Of a stretch of DNA of 64,000 bases, positions 1 to 8,910 are shown piece by piece. The notes under the pieces were generated by a model. The model searched no databases, was not told the origin of the DNA, and saw nothing but the letters and a program-made list of their open reading frames with translations. The first letter of the stretch is position 1, and every line of letters starts with the position of its first letter. The stretch spans positions 310,001 to 374,000 of the forward strand of contig NZ_CP149798.1 in assembly GCF_037940415.1 (NCBI RefSeq), read 5' to 3'. Both the position numbers and the translations under genes were made by a program. Source of the DNA: Streptomyces sp. f51 (GTDB taxonomy: Bacteria; Actinomycetota; Actinomycetes; Streptomycetales; Streptomycetaceae).

Positions 1-17
1 ACCAAGGGGGAACCGCC

Positions 18-473
18 ATGACGCGCAGGATCGTCGCCGGTCCGGGGCACGGGGCCGACGGGCTGCGGCCCGTGGTGCTCGGCATCGACGCCCGCCGTCC
101 GTGCGACGCCGTGACCGGCTTCGCCTTCGAGGCCGCGCTGAGGCGCGGGGCACCGCTGCACGCCGTCCACGCGTGGGAGCTGCCCGCCGCGGCCAGAAGG
201 GCGCTGCCCTTCGCACCGCCCGAGGCGGACCGGGCGCGCTGGGAGGACCAGGAGGTCCAGCTGCTGGCGGACGTGCTCCGGCCGTGGCGGGAGAAGTACC
301 CCTCGGCACAGGTCTACGAGGACGTCCGGCTCCAGGGTCCGGCCGCCGCGCTCGTGCACGCCTCGGACTCGGCGGCGCTCCTGGTCGTCGGTCGCGACGG
401 CACGGCGCTCGGGCCGACGCTCCGGACGGTCCTGAGCCGTTCCCGGTGCCCGGTGACGCTGGTCCCGCACTGA
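18..473 (+). CDS. Universal stress protein, single UspA domain
   Basis: This 151-residue protein is one UspA-like domain. It opens with a VVLGID strand near residue 20 and ends with the family's typical VTLVPH strand. Its segments GIDARRPCDAVTGFAFEAAL and PWREKYP closely match the second half of the two-domain stress protein at 7477-8382, so it looks like a free-standing C-terminal USP half. The classical ATP-binding GxxG-N9-G(S/T) motif is degenerate (VVGRDGTALGPT...SRSRCP). The ATG has an AGGGGG Shine-Dalgarno six to eight bases upstream. USPs bind nucleotides and act in the cytoplasm during energy or redox stress; the exact role here is unknown. Whether it shares an operon with a gene left of the window cannot be seen. 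Confidence 0.8.
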   Translation: MTRRIVAGPGHGADGLRPVVLGIDARRPCDAVTGFAFEAALRRGAPLHAVHAWELPAAARRALPFAPPEADRARWEDQEVQLLADVLRPWREKYPSAQVYEDVRLQGPAAALVHASDSAALLVVGRDGTALGPTLRTVLSRSRCPVTLVPH

Positions 474-554
474 CCCGCCGCCCGGTCCGTGACCGAAGCC
501 GACCGGGCCGGGACCCGGGCCGATCCGGTCCACGGGTCGGGGCCGGCCAACCGG

Positions 555-2939
555 TCAGGGCCGGCGCTCCGGCAGCGTCAGGGTGCAGGACTCGCCCGGT
601 GCCACCGTGACGGTGCGGTCCGCGAGGGTGATGTCGATGGGCGGCTCGTCCGACGCCGGCACGCTGACGTTCAGTCTCCCGGCGCTCAGCCGCAGCTGGA
701 CGCCCCGATGGCCCCGGTAGCGGATCGCGAAGCCGTACTCGGACAGCTCCGGCGGCGGGACCGGGTCGAGCCGCAGCGCCCCGCCGCGGGTCTCCAGACC
801 GGTCAGCCCGCGCTGGACGAGATCGAGGGTGCCCGCCATCGCGCCCAGGTGGATGCCCTCCCCCGTGGTGCCGCCCTGGACGTCCGCGATGTCGCCCCGC
901 AGTGCCTCGTGGATGTACGTCCAGGCCTCGGCCCGCCGTGCCCGACCCAGCACCCAGCCGTGCACCAGGCTGCTCAGCGTCGAGCCGTGGCTCGTGCGGC
1001 TCAGGTAGTGGTCGACGGTGCGCCGCCACTGGAGGTCGTCGACCTCGTGTCCGAGCCTGCGGAACAGGGCGCCGAGCTCGGCGGGCGAGAAGAGATAGCC
1101 CAGCATGAGCACGTCCGCCTGCTTCGACGCCTGGTAGCGGTTGACGCTGTCGTCCTCGGCCTCCAGGATCCGGTCGAGCCGGCGGATGTCCCCGTACCGC
1201 TTCCGGTAGCCGTCCCAGTCGAGTTCCGCGAGCTCTCCGTAGCCCTCGAACTGGCTGATGACCCCGTCGTGGAAGGGCACGTGCAGGCCGCTCGACACGT
1301 CGTGCCAGTGGTCGAGTTCGGCGGGGTCGAGGCCGGTCCGCTCGACGAGGTCACGGCGCAGCAGCTCGGGCAGTTCGCCCAGCACGTCCAGGGTGCGGGC
1401 GAGCGTCCAGGCGGCGGTGACATTGGTGTACGCGTTGTCGTCGAGCCCCGGCCGGACCGCGTCCGGGTAGGCGTCGTGGTACTCGTCGGGTCCGACGACC
1501 CCCCGGATGCGGTAGCGCCCGAGCGCGCTGTCGTGCTCGGCGGAGCCGGCCCAGAAGCGGGCGATCTGCACGAGCATCTCGATGCCCTTGGTGTGCAGGA
1601 ACTCGGTGTCGCCGCTCGCCTCGCAGTACTGCCACACGTTGTAGGCGATCGCTGATCCGACGTGGTGCTGAAGCCGTGAGTGGTCGGGGAGCCAGCGCCC
1701 GGAACGGGGGTTCAGGTGCAGTTCCTGGGTCTCCTCGCGTCCGTCGCTCCCGCTCTGCCACGGGTACATGGCGCCGGTGCGGCCGGCGTCCCGGGCCGCA
1801 CGGCACGCCTGCTCCAGACGGCGGTGGCGGTAGGTGAGCAGGGCCCGGGAGACCTCGGGGAAGTGGAGGTTCAGATACGGCAGCACGAACAGTTCGTCCC
1901 AGAACACGTGCCCCCGGTAGGCCTCGCCGTGCAGCCCGCGCGCGGGGACTCCGACGTCGAGTTCGGCGGTGTGCGGGGAGAGCGTCTGGAGCACGTGGAA
2001 CAGGTGCAGGCGCAGGATCGGGCCCACGCTGTTGCGGACGTCCATGTCGGCGTTGCGCCACAGCTGCTGCCAGGCCGTGCGATGGGTGTCGAGCAGCGTC
2101 TCGAAGCCGGCGGCCGCGCCGACCCGGTCGACGGCCGCGTTCAGCGGGTCCTTGATCGCCGCGTCGCGGGAGGTGTGCAGGGCGACCGTCTTGTCCACGG
2201 TCACGGTCCGGCCGTCGGTCAGCGCGAGCACGAGCAGCTGGGCGGCGCGTCCCGGGGTGTGCGCGTCCGTGGTCCGGGCGGGGGCGTCCGTGACGGTCCG
2301 GGCGGCCAGTCCGACGCCGATCTCCGAGGTGGCGGTGCGGCAGCGCAGCCAGACGGTGTCCGGTTTCCCTGTGCCCGCCCGGACGTCCGTCAGATGGCGG
2401 GAGGCGAGGGCACGGTAGCGTTCGACACCGCTGTTGGTGACCGTCCCGTCGAGGGCGGACTCGATCTCGACGGTCCCGGACCAGCCCTCGGCGGTCAGTT
2501 CCGTGCGCAGCAGGGCGAGGTGGGGATCGGCCATGTGGACCAGGCGCAGCTGCCGCACGGCGAGGCGCCGGCCCTCCTCGTCCTCGTAGCGCGTGGTGCG
2601 TTCCAGGGTGCCCGCCACGAGGTCGAGGCGCAGCCGGTGGTCGAGGACCCGGTGGGAGTCGGGGGTGAGCCAGGTCCCTGTGGCGGTTCGCACGCGCAGC
2701 GGCAGCCAGTTGGGGAGGTTGACCATGTCCTCGTTCTCGACCTGCTGTCCCGCCACCTGCGAGGTGAGCCGGTTGTAGCAGCCGGCCGCGTACGTGCCGG
2801 GGTAGTGGACGGAGTCGGCGACGCACTCCGGGGAGGCGCCCCGGGTGGCGAAGTACCCGTTGCCGAGGGTGCACAGCGATTCGCGCAGGCGTTCCTGCGC
2901 CGGGTGGTAGCCCTCGTAGTCCCAGGTGAGGTCGTCCAT
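555..2939 (-). CDS. Glycoside hydrolase family 65 (maltose/trehalose-type phosphorylase)
   Basis: The 794-residue cytoplasmic enzyme has GH65 architecture: an N-terminal beta-sandwich beginning DDLTWDYEGYHP...ETLGNGYFATRG-like, a central (alpha/alpha)6 barrel and a small C-terminal beta domain. The barrel carries VVGPDEYHD, containing the catalytic acid Glu, and HGSTLSSLVHG, the phosphate-binding loop of GH65 phosphorylases. The family reversibly phosphorolyses alpha-glucobioses (maltose, trehalose, kojibiose, nigerose) to beta-glucose-1-phosphate and glucose; the substrate cannot be read from sequence. The start at 2939 begins at MDDLTWDY and has a GAGGA-type ribosome site; an upstream in-frame extension is possible but lacks family similarity. 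The phosphoketolase gene lies 124 bp upstream on the same strand, separated by a strong hairpin. A mutase to use the product is not in the window. Confidence 0.85.
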   Translation of the reverse strand: MDDLTWDYEGYHPAQERLRESLCTLGNGYFATRGASPECVADSVHYPGTYAAGCYNRLTSQVAGQQVENEDMVNLPNWLPLRVRTATGTWLTPDSHRVLDHRLRLDLVAGTLERTTRYEDEEGRRLAVRQLRLVHMADPHLALLRTELTAEGWSGTVEIESALDGTVTNSGVERYRALASRHLTDVRAGTGKPDTVWLRCRTATSEIGVGLAARTVTDAPARTTDAHTPGRAAQLLVLALTDGRTVTVDKTVALHTSRDAAIKDPLNAAVDRVGAAAGFETLLDTHRTAWQQLWRNADMDVRNSVGPILRLHLFHVLQTLSPHTAELDVGVPARGLHGEAYRGHVFWDELFVLPYLNLHFPEVSRALLTYRHRRLEQACRAARDAGRTGAMYPWQSGSDGREETQELHLNPRSGRWLPDHSRLQHHVGSAIAYNVWQYCEASGDTEFLHTKGIEMLVQIARFWAGSAEHDSALGRYRIRGVVGPDEYHDAYPDAVRPGLDDNAYTNVTAAWTLARTLDVLGELPELLRRDLVERTGLDPAELDHWHDVSSGLHVPFHDGVISQFEGYGELAELDWDGYRKRYGDIRRLDRILEAEDDSVNRYQASKQADVLMLGYLFSPAELGALFRRLGHEVDDLQWRRTVDHYLSRTSHGSTLSSLVHGWVLGRARRAEAWTYIHEALRGDIADVQGGTTGEGIHLGAMAGTLDLVQRGLTGLETRGGALRLDPVPPPELSEYGFAIRYRGHRGVQLRLSAGRLNVSVPASDEPPIDITLADRTVTVAPGESCTLTLPERRP

Positions 2940-3008
2940 TCCCCCATCCTCGGGTACGGGCGGCCCGCCGTCCTCGCGGCGCGGCGGCGGGCCCGGTTCA
3001 CGGGCGTC

Positions 3009-3040
3009 GGCCGCCGGCACGTACGGCCGTGCCGGCGGCC
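3009..3040 (-). terminator. 13-bp hairpin after phosphoketolase gene
   Basis: A perfect inverted repeat with arms GGCCGCCGGCACG and CGTGCCGGCGGCC and a 6-nt loop lies 24 bp beyond the phosphoketolase stop. There is no U-tract, which is common for actinomycete terminators. It separates that gene from the GH65 gene on the same strand, so readthrough is possible. Confidence 0.6.
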
Positions 3041-3063
3041 CGTCCTCACGGGAGCGCGGGCGC

Positions 3064-5448
3064 TCAGCCGGTCCAGGTCCAGTCCGCGACCTCGGGGAGG
3101 TCGGTGCCGTGCTCGCGGATCCAGGTGTGGTGCCGGGAGCGGACGTCGTCCATCCTCTGGCGCAGGGCGGCGGCGCGGACGCCGAGTCCTGGGACCCGGT
3201 CGATGACGTCCATGACCAGCCGGTAGCGGTCCATGTCGTTGCGGACGACCATGTCGAAGGGGGTCGTGGTGGTGCCCATCTCCTTGTAGCCGCGCACGTG
3301 GAGGTTCCGGTGGCCGGTGCGGCGGTAGGCGAGACGGTGGATGAGCCAGGGGTAGCCGTGGTAGGCGAAGATCACCGGCTTGTCGGTGGTGAACAGGCCG
3401 TCGTACTCGAAGTCGCTCATCCCGTGCGGGTGTTCCTCGCCCGGGAGCAGCCGGGTCATGTCGACGACGTTGACGACCCGGACGGCGAGTTCGGGCAGAT
3501 GGCGGCGCAGCAGGTCGGCGGCGGCCAGGATCTCCTGGGTGGGGACGTCGCCGGCGCAGGCGAGGACGACGTCGGGCTCGCGGCCGGCGTCGGCCGTTCC
3601 GGCCCAGTCCCAGATGCCGGCGCCGCGGGCGCAGTGGGCGCGGGCCTGGTCCATGGACAGCCAGTCGAAGCAGGGCTGTTTGCCGGCGACGACGACGTTG
3701 ACGTAGTCGCGGCTGCGCAGGACGTGATCGGCCACGGACAGCAGGGTGTTGGCGTCCGGCGGGAGGTAGACGCGCACGACCTCGGGGCTCTTGTTGAGGA
3801 CGTGGTCGACGAAGCCGGGGTCCTGGTGCGAGAAGCCGTTGTGGTCCTGGCGCCAGACGTGCGAGGTGAGCAGGTAGTTGAGGGAGGCGACGGGCGCGCG
3901 CCAGGACAACTCCCGCGATGTCTTCAGCCACTTGATGTGCTGGTTGACCATGGAGTCGACGATGTGCACGAACGCCTCGTAGCAGGAGAACAGTCCGTGC
4001 CTTCCGGTGAGGGTGTAGCCCTCCAGCCAGCCCTGGCAGGTGTGTTCGGAGAGGATCTCCATGACACGGCCGTGCCGGTCCAGGTGTTCGTCGACGGGCA
4101 GAATCTGGTCCTGCCAGGCCTTGCCGCTGGCGGCGAAGACGGCGTCCAGGCGGTTGGATGCGGTCTCGTCGGGGCCGACGAGCCGGAAGTCGCGGCGCTG
4201 CGCGGTGGCGCGCATGACGTGTTCGAGCAGGTCGCCGAGCACCCGGGTCGGCTCGTGCACGCTTGCTCCGGGCTTGTCGACGGGGACGGCGTAGCGCTCC
4301 AGGGGCGGGAGCGGCAGGTCGCGCAGGAGGAGTCCGCCGTTGGCGTGCGGGGTGGCGCCGAGGCGCCGGTCGCCCTCGGGGACGCAGGCCAGTACGTCGG
4401 CGACCGGGCGTCCCTCGGCGTCGAAGAGTTCCTCGGGGCGGTAGGAGCGCAGCCAGGTCTCCAACTGCCGCAGGTGTTCGGGGTTTTCGCGGACCTGGGC
4501 GAGGGGCACCTGGTGGGCGCGCCAGGTTCCTTCGACGGGTTGGCCGTCGACCTCGGCGGGGCCGGTCCAGCCCTTGGGGGTGCGCAGCACGATCATGGGC
4601 CAGGGGGCGCGTCCGGTGCCGCCCTCCTCGCGGGCCGTGCGCTGGAGGACCGCGATCCGGTCCAGTGCCCGGTCGAACGCGGCGGCCATGGCGCGGTGCA
4701 CCTGGAGCGGGTCGTCCCCGGTCACGTGGATCGGTTCGTGGCCGTATCCCCGCAGCAGCTCGTCGAGTTCGGCCTCCGGGAGCCGGGAGAGCACGGTCGG
4801 GTTGGCGATCTTGTAGCCGTTGAGGTGCAGGATCGGCAGGACCGCTCCGTCGTGGACCGGGTCGAGGAACTTGTTGGAGTGCCAGGACGCGGCCAGCGGC
4901 CCGGTCTCCGCCTCGCCGTCGCCGACGACGCAGGCGACCAGCAGGTCCGGGTTGTCGAAGGCGGCGCCGTAGGCGTGGGACAGCGCGTACCCGAGCTCAC
5001 CGCCCTCGTGGATCGAGCCGGGCGTCTCGGGGGCGACATGGCTGGGCACCCCGCCGGGGAAGGAGAACTGCCGGAACAGTTTCTCCATGCCCTCGCCGTC
5101 GCGGGACACGGTGGGATAGGTCTGGCTGTACGTGCCCTCGAGCCAGGAGTTCGCCAGCACGGCCGGGCCGCCGTGCCCGGGGCCCCAGACGCACAGCGCG
5201 TCCAGACCGCGTGCCTTCACGACGCGGTTGAGATGGGTGTGGACGAGGTTGAGGCCGGGCGAGGTGCCCCAGTGGCCGAGCAGCCGGGGCTTGATGTGCG
5301 CGGGGGTCAGGGGCCGGGTGAGCAGCGGGTTGGCCATCAGATAGATCTGGCCCACGGCAAGGTAGTTGGCGGCGCGCCAGTGGGCGTCCAGAGTGCGCAG
5401 TTCGTCGTCGGTCAGTACGGTGCTGTCCTGGTGTTCGGCCTTGGGCAT
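3064..5448 (-). CDS. xfp: Xylulose-5-phosphate/fructose-6-phosphate phosphoketolase
   Basis: This thiamine-diphosphate enzyme of 794 residues, the usual family length, cleaves xylulose-5-P or fructose-6-P with phosphate to acetyl-phosphate plus glyceraldehyde-3-P or erythrose-4-P. Diagnostic motifs are [14 protein letters not shown] near the N-terminus, [18 protein letters not shown], and the ThDP/Mg loop [13 protein letters not shown]...N. I chose the start at 5448 (MPKAEHQDS) because it has a TACGGAGTCACC ribosome site; ATG codons at 5466 and 5505 are possible but less well placed. It is divergent from ppk2 across an 86-bp gap. Acetyl-phosphate made here could feed ATP synthesis under low oxygen, which fits the PPK2, alcohol dehydrogenase and USP neighbours (inference). 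Confidence 0.95.
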   Translation of the reverse strand: MPKAEHQDSTVLTDDELRTLDAHWRAANYLAVGQIYLMANPLLTRPLTPAHIKPRLLGHWGTSPGLNLVHTHLNRVVKARGLDALCVWGPGHGGPAVLANSWLEGTYSQTYPTVSRDGEGMEKLFRQFSFPGGVPSHVAPETPGSIHEGGELGYALSHAYGAAFDNPDLLVACVVGDGEAETGPLAASWHSNKFLDPVHDGAVLPILHLNGYKIANPTVLSRLPEAELDELLRGYGHEPIHVTGDDPLQVHRAMAAAFDRALDRIAVLQRTAREEGGTGRAPWPMIVLRTPKGWTGPAEVDGQPVEGTWRAHQVPLAQVRENPEHLRQLETWLRSYRPEELFDAEGRPVADVLACVPEGDRRLGATPHANGGLLLRDLPLPPLERYAVPVDKPGASVHEPTRVLGDLLEHVMRATAQRRDFRLVGPDETASNRLDAVFAASGKAWQDQILPVDEHLDRHGRVMEILSEHTCQGWLEGYTLTGRHGLFSCYEAFVHIVDSMVNQHIKWLKTSRELSWRAPVASLNYLLTSHVWRQDHNGFSHQDPGFVDHVLNKSPEVVRVYLPPDANTLLSVADHVLRSRDYVNVVVAGKQPCFDWLSMDQARAHCARGAGIWDWAGTADAGREPDVVLACAGDVPTQEILAAADLLRRHLPELAVRVVNVVDMTRLLPGEEHPHGMSDFEYDGLFTTDKPVIFAYHGYPWLIHRLAYRRTGHRNLHVRGYKEMGTTTTPFDMVVRNDMDRYRLVMDVIDRVPGLGVRAAALRQRMDDVRSRHHTWIREHGTDLPEVADWTWTG

Positions 5449-5534
5449 GGTGACTCCGTAGGTCATCGGGGTCGGTCGGCGAGGCGGTTCGGCGCGGCGC
5501 TTCACGGGAGGCGTCGTCGGGCGGAGGAGGCGGC

Positions 5535-6338
5535 ATGGCCGAGGAGAAGACGGCGAAGGTGCCGCGTGAGGCGTACGAGCGGGAGCTGCTGCGTCTCCAG
5601 ACGGAGCTGGTGAAGCTCCAGGAGTGGGTACGGACCGAGGGCGCCCGTGTGGTGGTGGTCTTCGAGGGCCGGGACGCCGCGGGCAAGGGCGGGACGATCA
5701 AGCGGGTGGCGGAGCATCTGAACCCGCGTGTCGCGCGGATCGCGGCGCTGCCCACGCCGACCGAGCGCGAGCGCACCCAGTGGTACTTCCAGCGGTACGT
5801 GGAGCATCTGCCGGCCGCCGGGGAGATCGTGCTGTTCGACCGGAGCTGGTACAACCGCGCCGGGGTCGAGCACGTGATGGGGTTCTGCACGAAGGAGGAG
5901 CACCAGCTGTTCCTGCGGCAGTGCCCGATCTTCGAGCGGATGCTGGTGGAGGCGGGGGTGCTGCTGCGCAAGTACTGGTTCTCGGTGAGCGACGCGGAGC
6001 AGCAGAAGCGTTTCCGGCGCCGGCTGGAGGACCCCACGCGGCGCTGGAAGCTGTCCCCGATGGATCTGGAGTCGATCACCCGCTGGGAGGCGTACTCCCG
6101 GGCGAAGGACGAGATGCTGGTGCACACCGACATCGTCGAGGCGCCGTGGTTCGTGGTCGAGAGCGACGACAAGCGGCGCGCCAGGCTGAACATGATCGCC
6201 CATCTGCTGTCCACGGTTCCCTATCACGAGGTGCCGCCGCCGGTTCTGGAGCTGCCCGAGCGGCCGCCGTCGACGGGGTACGTCCGTCCGCCGCGTGATC
6301 TCCAGACGTACGTCCCGGACCACGCGGCGGGTCTGTGA
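5535..6338 (+). CDS. ppk2: Polyphosphate kinase 2 (PPK2 family)
   Basis: The 267-residue single-domain PPK2 has a P-loop Walker [16 protein letters not shown] at about residues 43-57 and the Walker B/lid region [18 protein letters not shown] at about 100-117, then the family signature YWFSVSD and R(R/K)W KLSP MD. PPK2 enzymes transfer phosphate between polyphosphate and nucleoside (di)phosphates in the cytoplasm. The nucleotide preference is not readable from sequence. The ATG follows a GGAGGAGGCGGC ribosome site. The gene is divergent from phosphoketolase and convergent with alcohol dehydrogenase, with a hairpin in between. Its setting among stress and fermentative genes suggests an energy-reserve role (inference). 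Confidence 0.93.
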   Translation: MAEEKTAKVPREAYERELLRLQTELVKLQEWVRTEGARVVVVFEGRDAAGKGGTIKRVAEHLNPRVARIAALPTPTERERTQWYFQRYVEHLPAAGEIVLFDRSWYNRAGVEHVMGFCTKEEHQLFLRQCPIFERMLVEAGVLLRKYWFSVSDAEQQKRFRRRLEDPTRRWKLSPMDLESITRWEAYSRAKDEMLVHTDIVEAPWFVVESDDKRRARLNMIAHLLSTVPYHEVPPPVLELPERPPSTGYVRPPRDLQTYVPDHAAGL

Positions 6339-6343
6339 GCCGT

Positions 6344-6369
6344 CCGCCCTCGCGGGGGCGCGAGGGCGG
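6344..6369. terminator. Bidirectional terminator between ppk2 and adhP
   Basis: A perfect 11-bp inverted repeat, CCGCCCTCGCG / CGCGAGGGCGG with a GGGG loop, starts 6 bp after the ppk2 stop and lies 33 bp beyond the convergent alcohol dehydrogenase stop. Confidence 0.75.
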
Positions 6370-6401
6370 CGGGGCGGTCGGGCGTGCGGGTTCCGCCGCC
6401 G

Positions 6402-7424
6402 TCAGCTCCCTCCGGCGAGGTCGAAGACGATCCGGGCCTGGACGCGGCCGTGCAGCACCTCGTCGATGGACTCGTTGACCGAGTCGAGCGGCCGGGACTC
6501 GCGGATGACCCGGGTCCGGCCGGCGGCGTGCAGCTCGAACACCTCGGCCAGGTCCTGCCGGGTGCCGACGATGGAGCCGATCACCGAGGTGCCGTTCAGC
6601 ACGGTCTCGAAGATCGGGACCTGGATCGTGCCGTGCGCCGGCATGGCGACCATGACGAGCTTCCCGCCGCGCCGCAGCCCGGTGTACACGGCGGAGAACG
6701 CCTCCTCGTTGACCGCGAGGGCGATCGCGGCGTGCGCGCCGCCGTGGCCGCGCAGGACCTCGCCCGGGTCCTCCTTGCGGGCGTCGATCACGATGTCGGC
6801 GCCGAGTTCCGCGGCGAGTTCGAGCTTCTCGTCGGTGACGTCGATCGCCGCGACGGTCGCCCCGGCGATCTTCGCATACTGGAGGGCGAGGTGGCCGAGG
6901 CCGCCGACCCCGGAGATCGCGACGAGCTGGCTGGGCCGGACGTCGGCGACCTTCAGCGCCTTGTACGTGGTCACGCCGGCGCAGGTGAGAGGCGCCGCGT
7001 CGAGCGGGGAGATGCCCTCGGGCACCGGCTGGGCGAAGTCGGCCCAGGCGAGCATCTTCTCGGCGTAGCCGCCGTCGCAGCCGTAACCGGTGTTGACCTG
7101 CTCCTCGCACAGGGTCTCCCAGCCGGAGAGGCAGTGCTCGCAGCGTCCGCACGCCTTGCCGAGCCAGGGCACGGCGACCCGCTGTCCCACGGCCAGATGG
7201 GTGACGCCCTCGCCCAGTGCCTCGACCAGGCCGACGCCCTCGTGTCCGGGGACGAACGGCGGGCTCGGCTTGACCGGCCAGTCGCCGTGGGCCGCGTGGA
7301 TGTCGGTGTGGCAGAGCCCGGAGGCCTCCAGCCGGATGCGGACCTGGCCGGGTCCCGGCTCGGGGTCCGGGCGGTCCTCGATGACCAGCGGCTCACCGAA
7401 CGCTCGTACGACTGCTGCCTTCAT
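6402..7424 (-). CDS. adhP: Zinc-dependent alcohol dehydrogenase (AdhP type)
   Basis: This 340-residue medium-chain dehydrogenase interconverts primary alcohols and aldehydes with NAD(H). It shows SGLCHTDIHAAHGDWP (catalytic zinc Cys near residue 38), PGHEGVG (second catalytic zinc site), the structural-zinc lobe CGRCEHCLSGWETLC with four cysteines, and the Rossmann motif GVGGLGHLALQYA. The ATG has an AAGGAGAGACAACCG leader. The two-domain USP gene ends 53 bp upstream on the same strand, so the two may be cotranscribed past a partial hairpin. A very similar adh-USP pairing is known in the oxygen/redox-responsive regions of Streptomyces genomes (family knowledge), which supports a role in redox balance at low oxygen. 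Confidence 0.92.
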   Translation of the reverse strand: MKAAVVRAFGEPLVIEDRPDPEPGPGQVRIRLEASGLCHTDIHAAHGDWPVKPSPPFVPGHEGVGLVEALGEGVTHLAVGQRVAVPWLGKACGRCEHCLSGWETLCEEQVNTGYGCDGGYAEKMLAWADFAQPVPEGISPLDAAPLTCAGVTTYKALKVADVRPSQLVAISGVGGLGHLALQYAKIAGATVAAIDVTDEKLELAAELGADIVIDARKEDPGEVLRGHGGAHAAIALAVNEEAFSAVYTGLRRGGKLVMVAMPAHGTIQVPIFETVLNGTSVIGSIVGTRQDLAEVFELHAAGRTRVIRESRPLDSVNESIDEVLHGRVQARIVFDLAGGS

Positions 7425-7451
7425 CGGTTGTCTCTCCTTGCGCGATCGGAG

Positions 7452-7480
7452 GTGATCGGCACCGGGCCCGGGCCGATCAC
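7452..7480 (-). terminator. Inverted repeat between USP and adhP
   Basis: Arms GTGATCGGC and GCCGATCAC enclose a core containing the palindrome CCGGGCCCGG. The repeat overlaps the USP stop codon and lies 28 bp before the adhP start. It may attenuate readthrough or serve as an operator; the sequence does not decide. Confidence 0.45.
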
Positions 7481-8382
7481 GGGTGCGGTACGACGGCGAC
7501 GGGGGCGGTGGCGTGGTGGAGGACCGCGTGTCCGACGGGTCCGAGGTGGGCGCCGAGCGCGGCCTTGCGCATGCGGCGGCCGATGACCACGAGGGAGGCC
7601 TCGCGGGAGGCGTCCACGAGATGGTTGGCCGGCTTCCCCGACAGGGAGTCCTCGATGATCTCGACGGTCGGGTACTTCTCGCGCCAGGCCCGCAGGGCCA
7701 CGGTCATGGAGGCGGCGTCCTCGGCTGCCAGCCGGGTGGTCATCTTCAGGTCCGGGGGCAGCCCGTACGCGATGTACGGCGGCTCGTTCCAGGAGTGGAC
7801 CACCCGCAGTGCCGTGGCGCGCAGCAGGGCCGCCTCGAAGGCGAAGCCGATCAGCGTGTCGTCCGGGCGGCTGGTGTCGAGTCCGAGCACGACGGGACGG
7901 AAGGGTGCCGCGGCGGACGGGATGCCCGCCGGATCCGGCACGTGCTCGTCGGCGGCCTGTTCACCGGCGCGTACGAACACCACGGGGCGCCCGGCATGCG
8001 CCGCGACGGACAGGCCGACCGAGCCGACCATGAATCCGCCGGCCCCGCTGAGCCCGCGGGTGCCGAGGACCAGGAGTTCGGCGTCCTCCAGGGCCTTCAG
8101 CAGCGCCTCCGCGGGGCGTCCGGTGACCTGCTCCGTGGTGACCTCGACCCCCGGGTGGCGTGCCCGTACCCCCTCGGCGGCGTCGCGCGGGATCCGCTCG
8201 CTCCAGTGCTGGTGGGTCTCGGCGCCGAGCAGGGGCGCCTGGGCCATGGGATCGGGGGCCGGTTCCCACACGTTGACGAGGCTGACCGGCAGGGAGCGCA
8301 GCCGCGCCTCGCGGGCAGCCCACTCCGCGGCGGCGAGGCTCTCGGGAGAACCGTCGAGGCCCACGATGACGGTGCGGGGCAT
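7477..8382 (-). CDS. Two-domain universal stress protein
   Basis: The protein of 301 residues contains two UspA domains in tandem. Domain 1 starts PRTVIVGLDGSPESLAAAEW and carries LVLGTRGLSGAGGFMVGSVG, a good match to the ATP-binding GxxG-N9-GS motif. Domain 2 starts near residue 163 (FRPVVLGLDTSRPDD) and has a degenerate nucleotide motif (VVIGRRMRKAALGAHLGPVG). The start at 8382 is set by a consensus AGGAGGTGGACATC ribosome site; the longer upstream frame has no support. Two GGGNC-N4-GNCCC-like palindromes lie about 80-115 bp upstream and resemble DevR/OsdR boxes. It probably forms a stress unit with adhP downstream. Confidence 0.9.
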   Translation of the reverse strand: MPRTVIVGLDGSPESLAAAEWAAREARLRSLPVSLVNVWEPAPDPMAQAPLLGAETHQHWSERIPRDAAEGVRARHPGVEVTTEQVTGRPAEALLKALEDAELLVLGTRGLSGAGGFMVGSVGLSVAAHAGRPVVFVRAGEQAADEHVPDPAGIPSAAAPFRPVVLGLDTSRPDDTLIGFAFEAALLRATALRVVHSWNEPPYIAYGLPPDLKMTTRLAAEDAASMTVALRAWREKYPTVEIIEDSLSGKPANHLVDASREASLVVIGRRMRKAALGAHLGPVGHAVLHHATAPVAVVPHP

Positions 8383-8462
8383 GATGTCCACCTCCTGGAT
8401 CGGCAACCCGTTCCGTTCCGGGCTCTGGTTCCAGCCTCGTGGCGAAACGGCGGGGCGCGGCA

Positions 8463-8497
8463 GGGGCCGCAGGTCCCCGGTGAGGGCCGTTCGGCCC
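8463..8497. promoter_or_regulatory. Candidate DevR/OsdR-type boxes upstream of USP
   Basis: GGGCCGTTCGGCCC at 8484-8497 fits GGGNC-N4-GNCCC exactly, the core of the DosR/DevR dormancy box. GGGGCCGCAGGTCCCC at 8463-8478 is an imperfect second copy with one extra central base. They are 81-115 bp upstream of the USP start. Two-box arrangements are usual for this regulator family. The identification rests on motif resemblance only, since no DevR homologue is in the window. Confidence 0.45.
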
Positions 8498-8520
8498 AAC
8501 CGCCCGGAGGAGCCCTCCTA

Positions 8521-8862
8521 TCACCGTGCCCGCAACCACGGGGACGCGCAGCGCGAGACCGCCGCTCCGGCCGCCAGGAGACCCCCGGAGGAGCGCCAGG
8601 ACAGCACCGACCAGCGCGACTGCGCCGAGAACAGCGACCCGGTGCTGAGCCACGAGCCGGTCGAGATCAGGGACAGGGCGGAGCCGATCGAGCCGATGGA
8701 CAGCGCGCTTCCGATCGACGCGACGGAGAGGGCGGAGCCGACGGACCCCACGGACAGGACCGAGCCCACCGACCCGATCGACAGCACGGAGTCCTGGGAC
8801 CACAGCGACAGCACCGAACCGGACGAGGGACGGGGGACCGGCTGTAAGGGCAGCTTTGTCAT
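8521..8862 (-). CDS. Small Ser/Gly-rich protein with six 9-residue repeats and a TTA codon
   Basis: The 113-residue protein is of unknown function. Residues 25-78 are six nonapeptides of the form S-x-L-S-(I/V)-G-S-(I/V)-G: SVLSIGSVG, SVLSVGSVG, SALSVASIG, SALSIGSIG, SALSLISTG, SWLSTGSLF. Hydrophobic and small residues alternate, as in a beta-solenoid or a strand-rich membrane-associated fold. There is no signal peptide. The C-terminal third has WSVLSWRSSGGLLAAGAA. Codon 6 is TTA (8845-8847), the rare leucine codon read by the developmental tRNA of bldA in Streptomyces, so translation may be tied to development. The ATG is preceded by AGGA, and third-position GC is high in this frame. The opposite strand is also open and repetitive but lacks a good start. 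Confidence 0.6.
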   Translation of the reverse strand: MTKLPLQPVPRPSSGSVLSLWSQDSVLSIGSVGSVLSVGSVGSALSVASIGSALSIGSIGSALSLISTGSWLSTGSLFSAQSRWSVLSWRSSGGLLAAGAAVSRCASPWLRAR

Positions 8863-8910
8863 GAGTCCATCCTGCCCCTGACCGCTCCGCCGCGGGCGGC
8901 CGTGCTGCGG

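Noticed and set aside
8521..8881. Plus-strand repetitive frame with Thr-Asp/Glu-Pro repeats opposite the small Ser/Gly protein
   Set aside because: No start codon with a ribosome site within the repeat; part of a much longer shadow of the USP gene. Kept the minus-strand gene, with some doubt.
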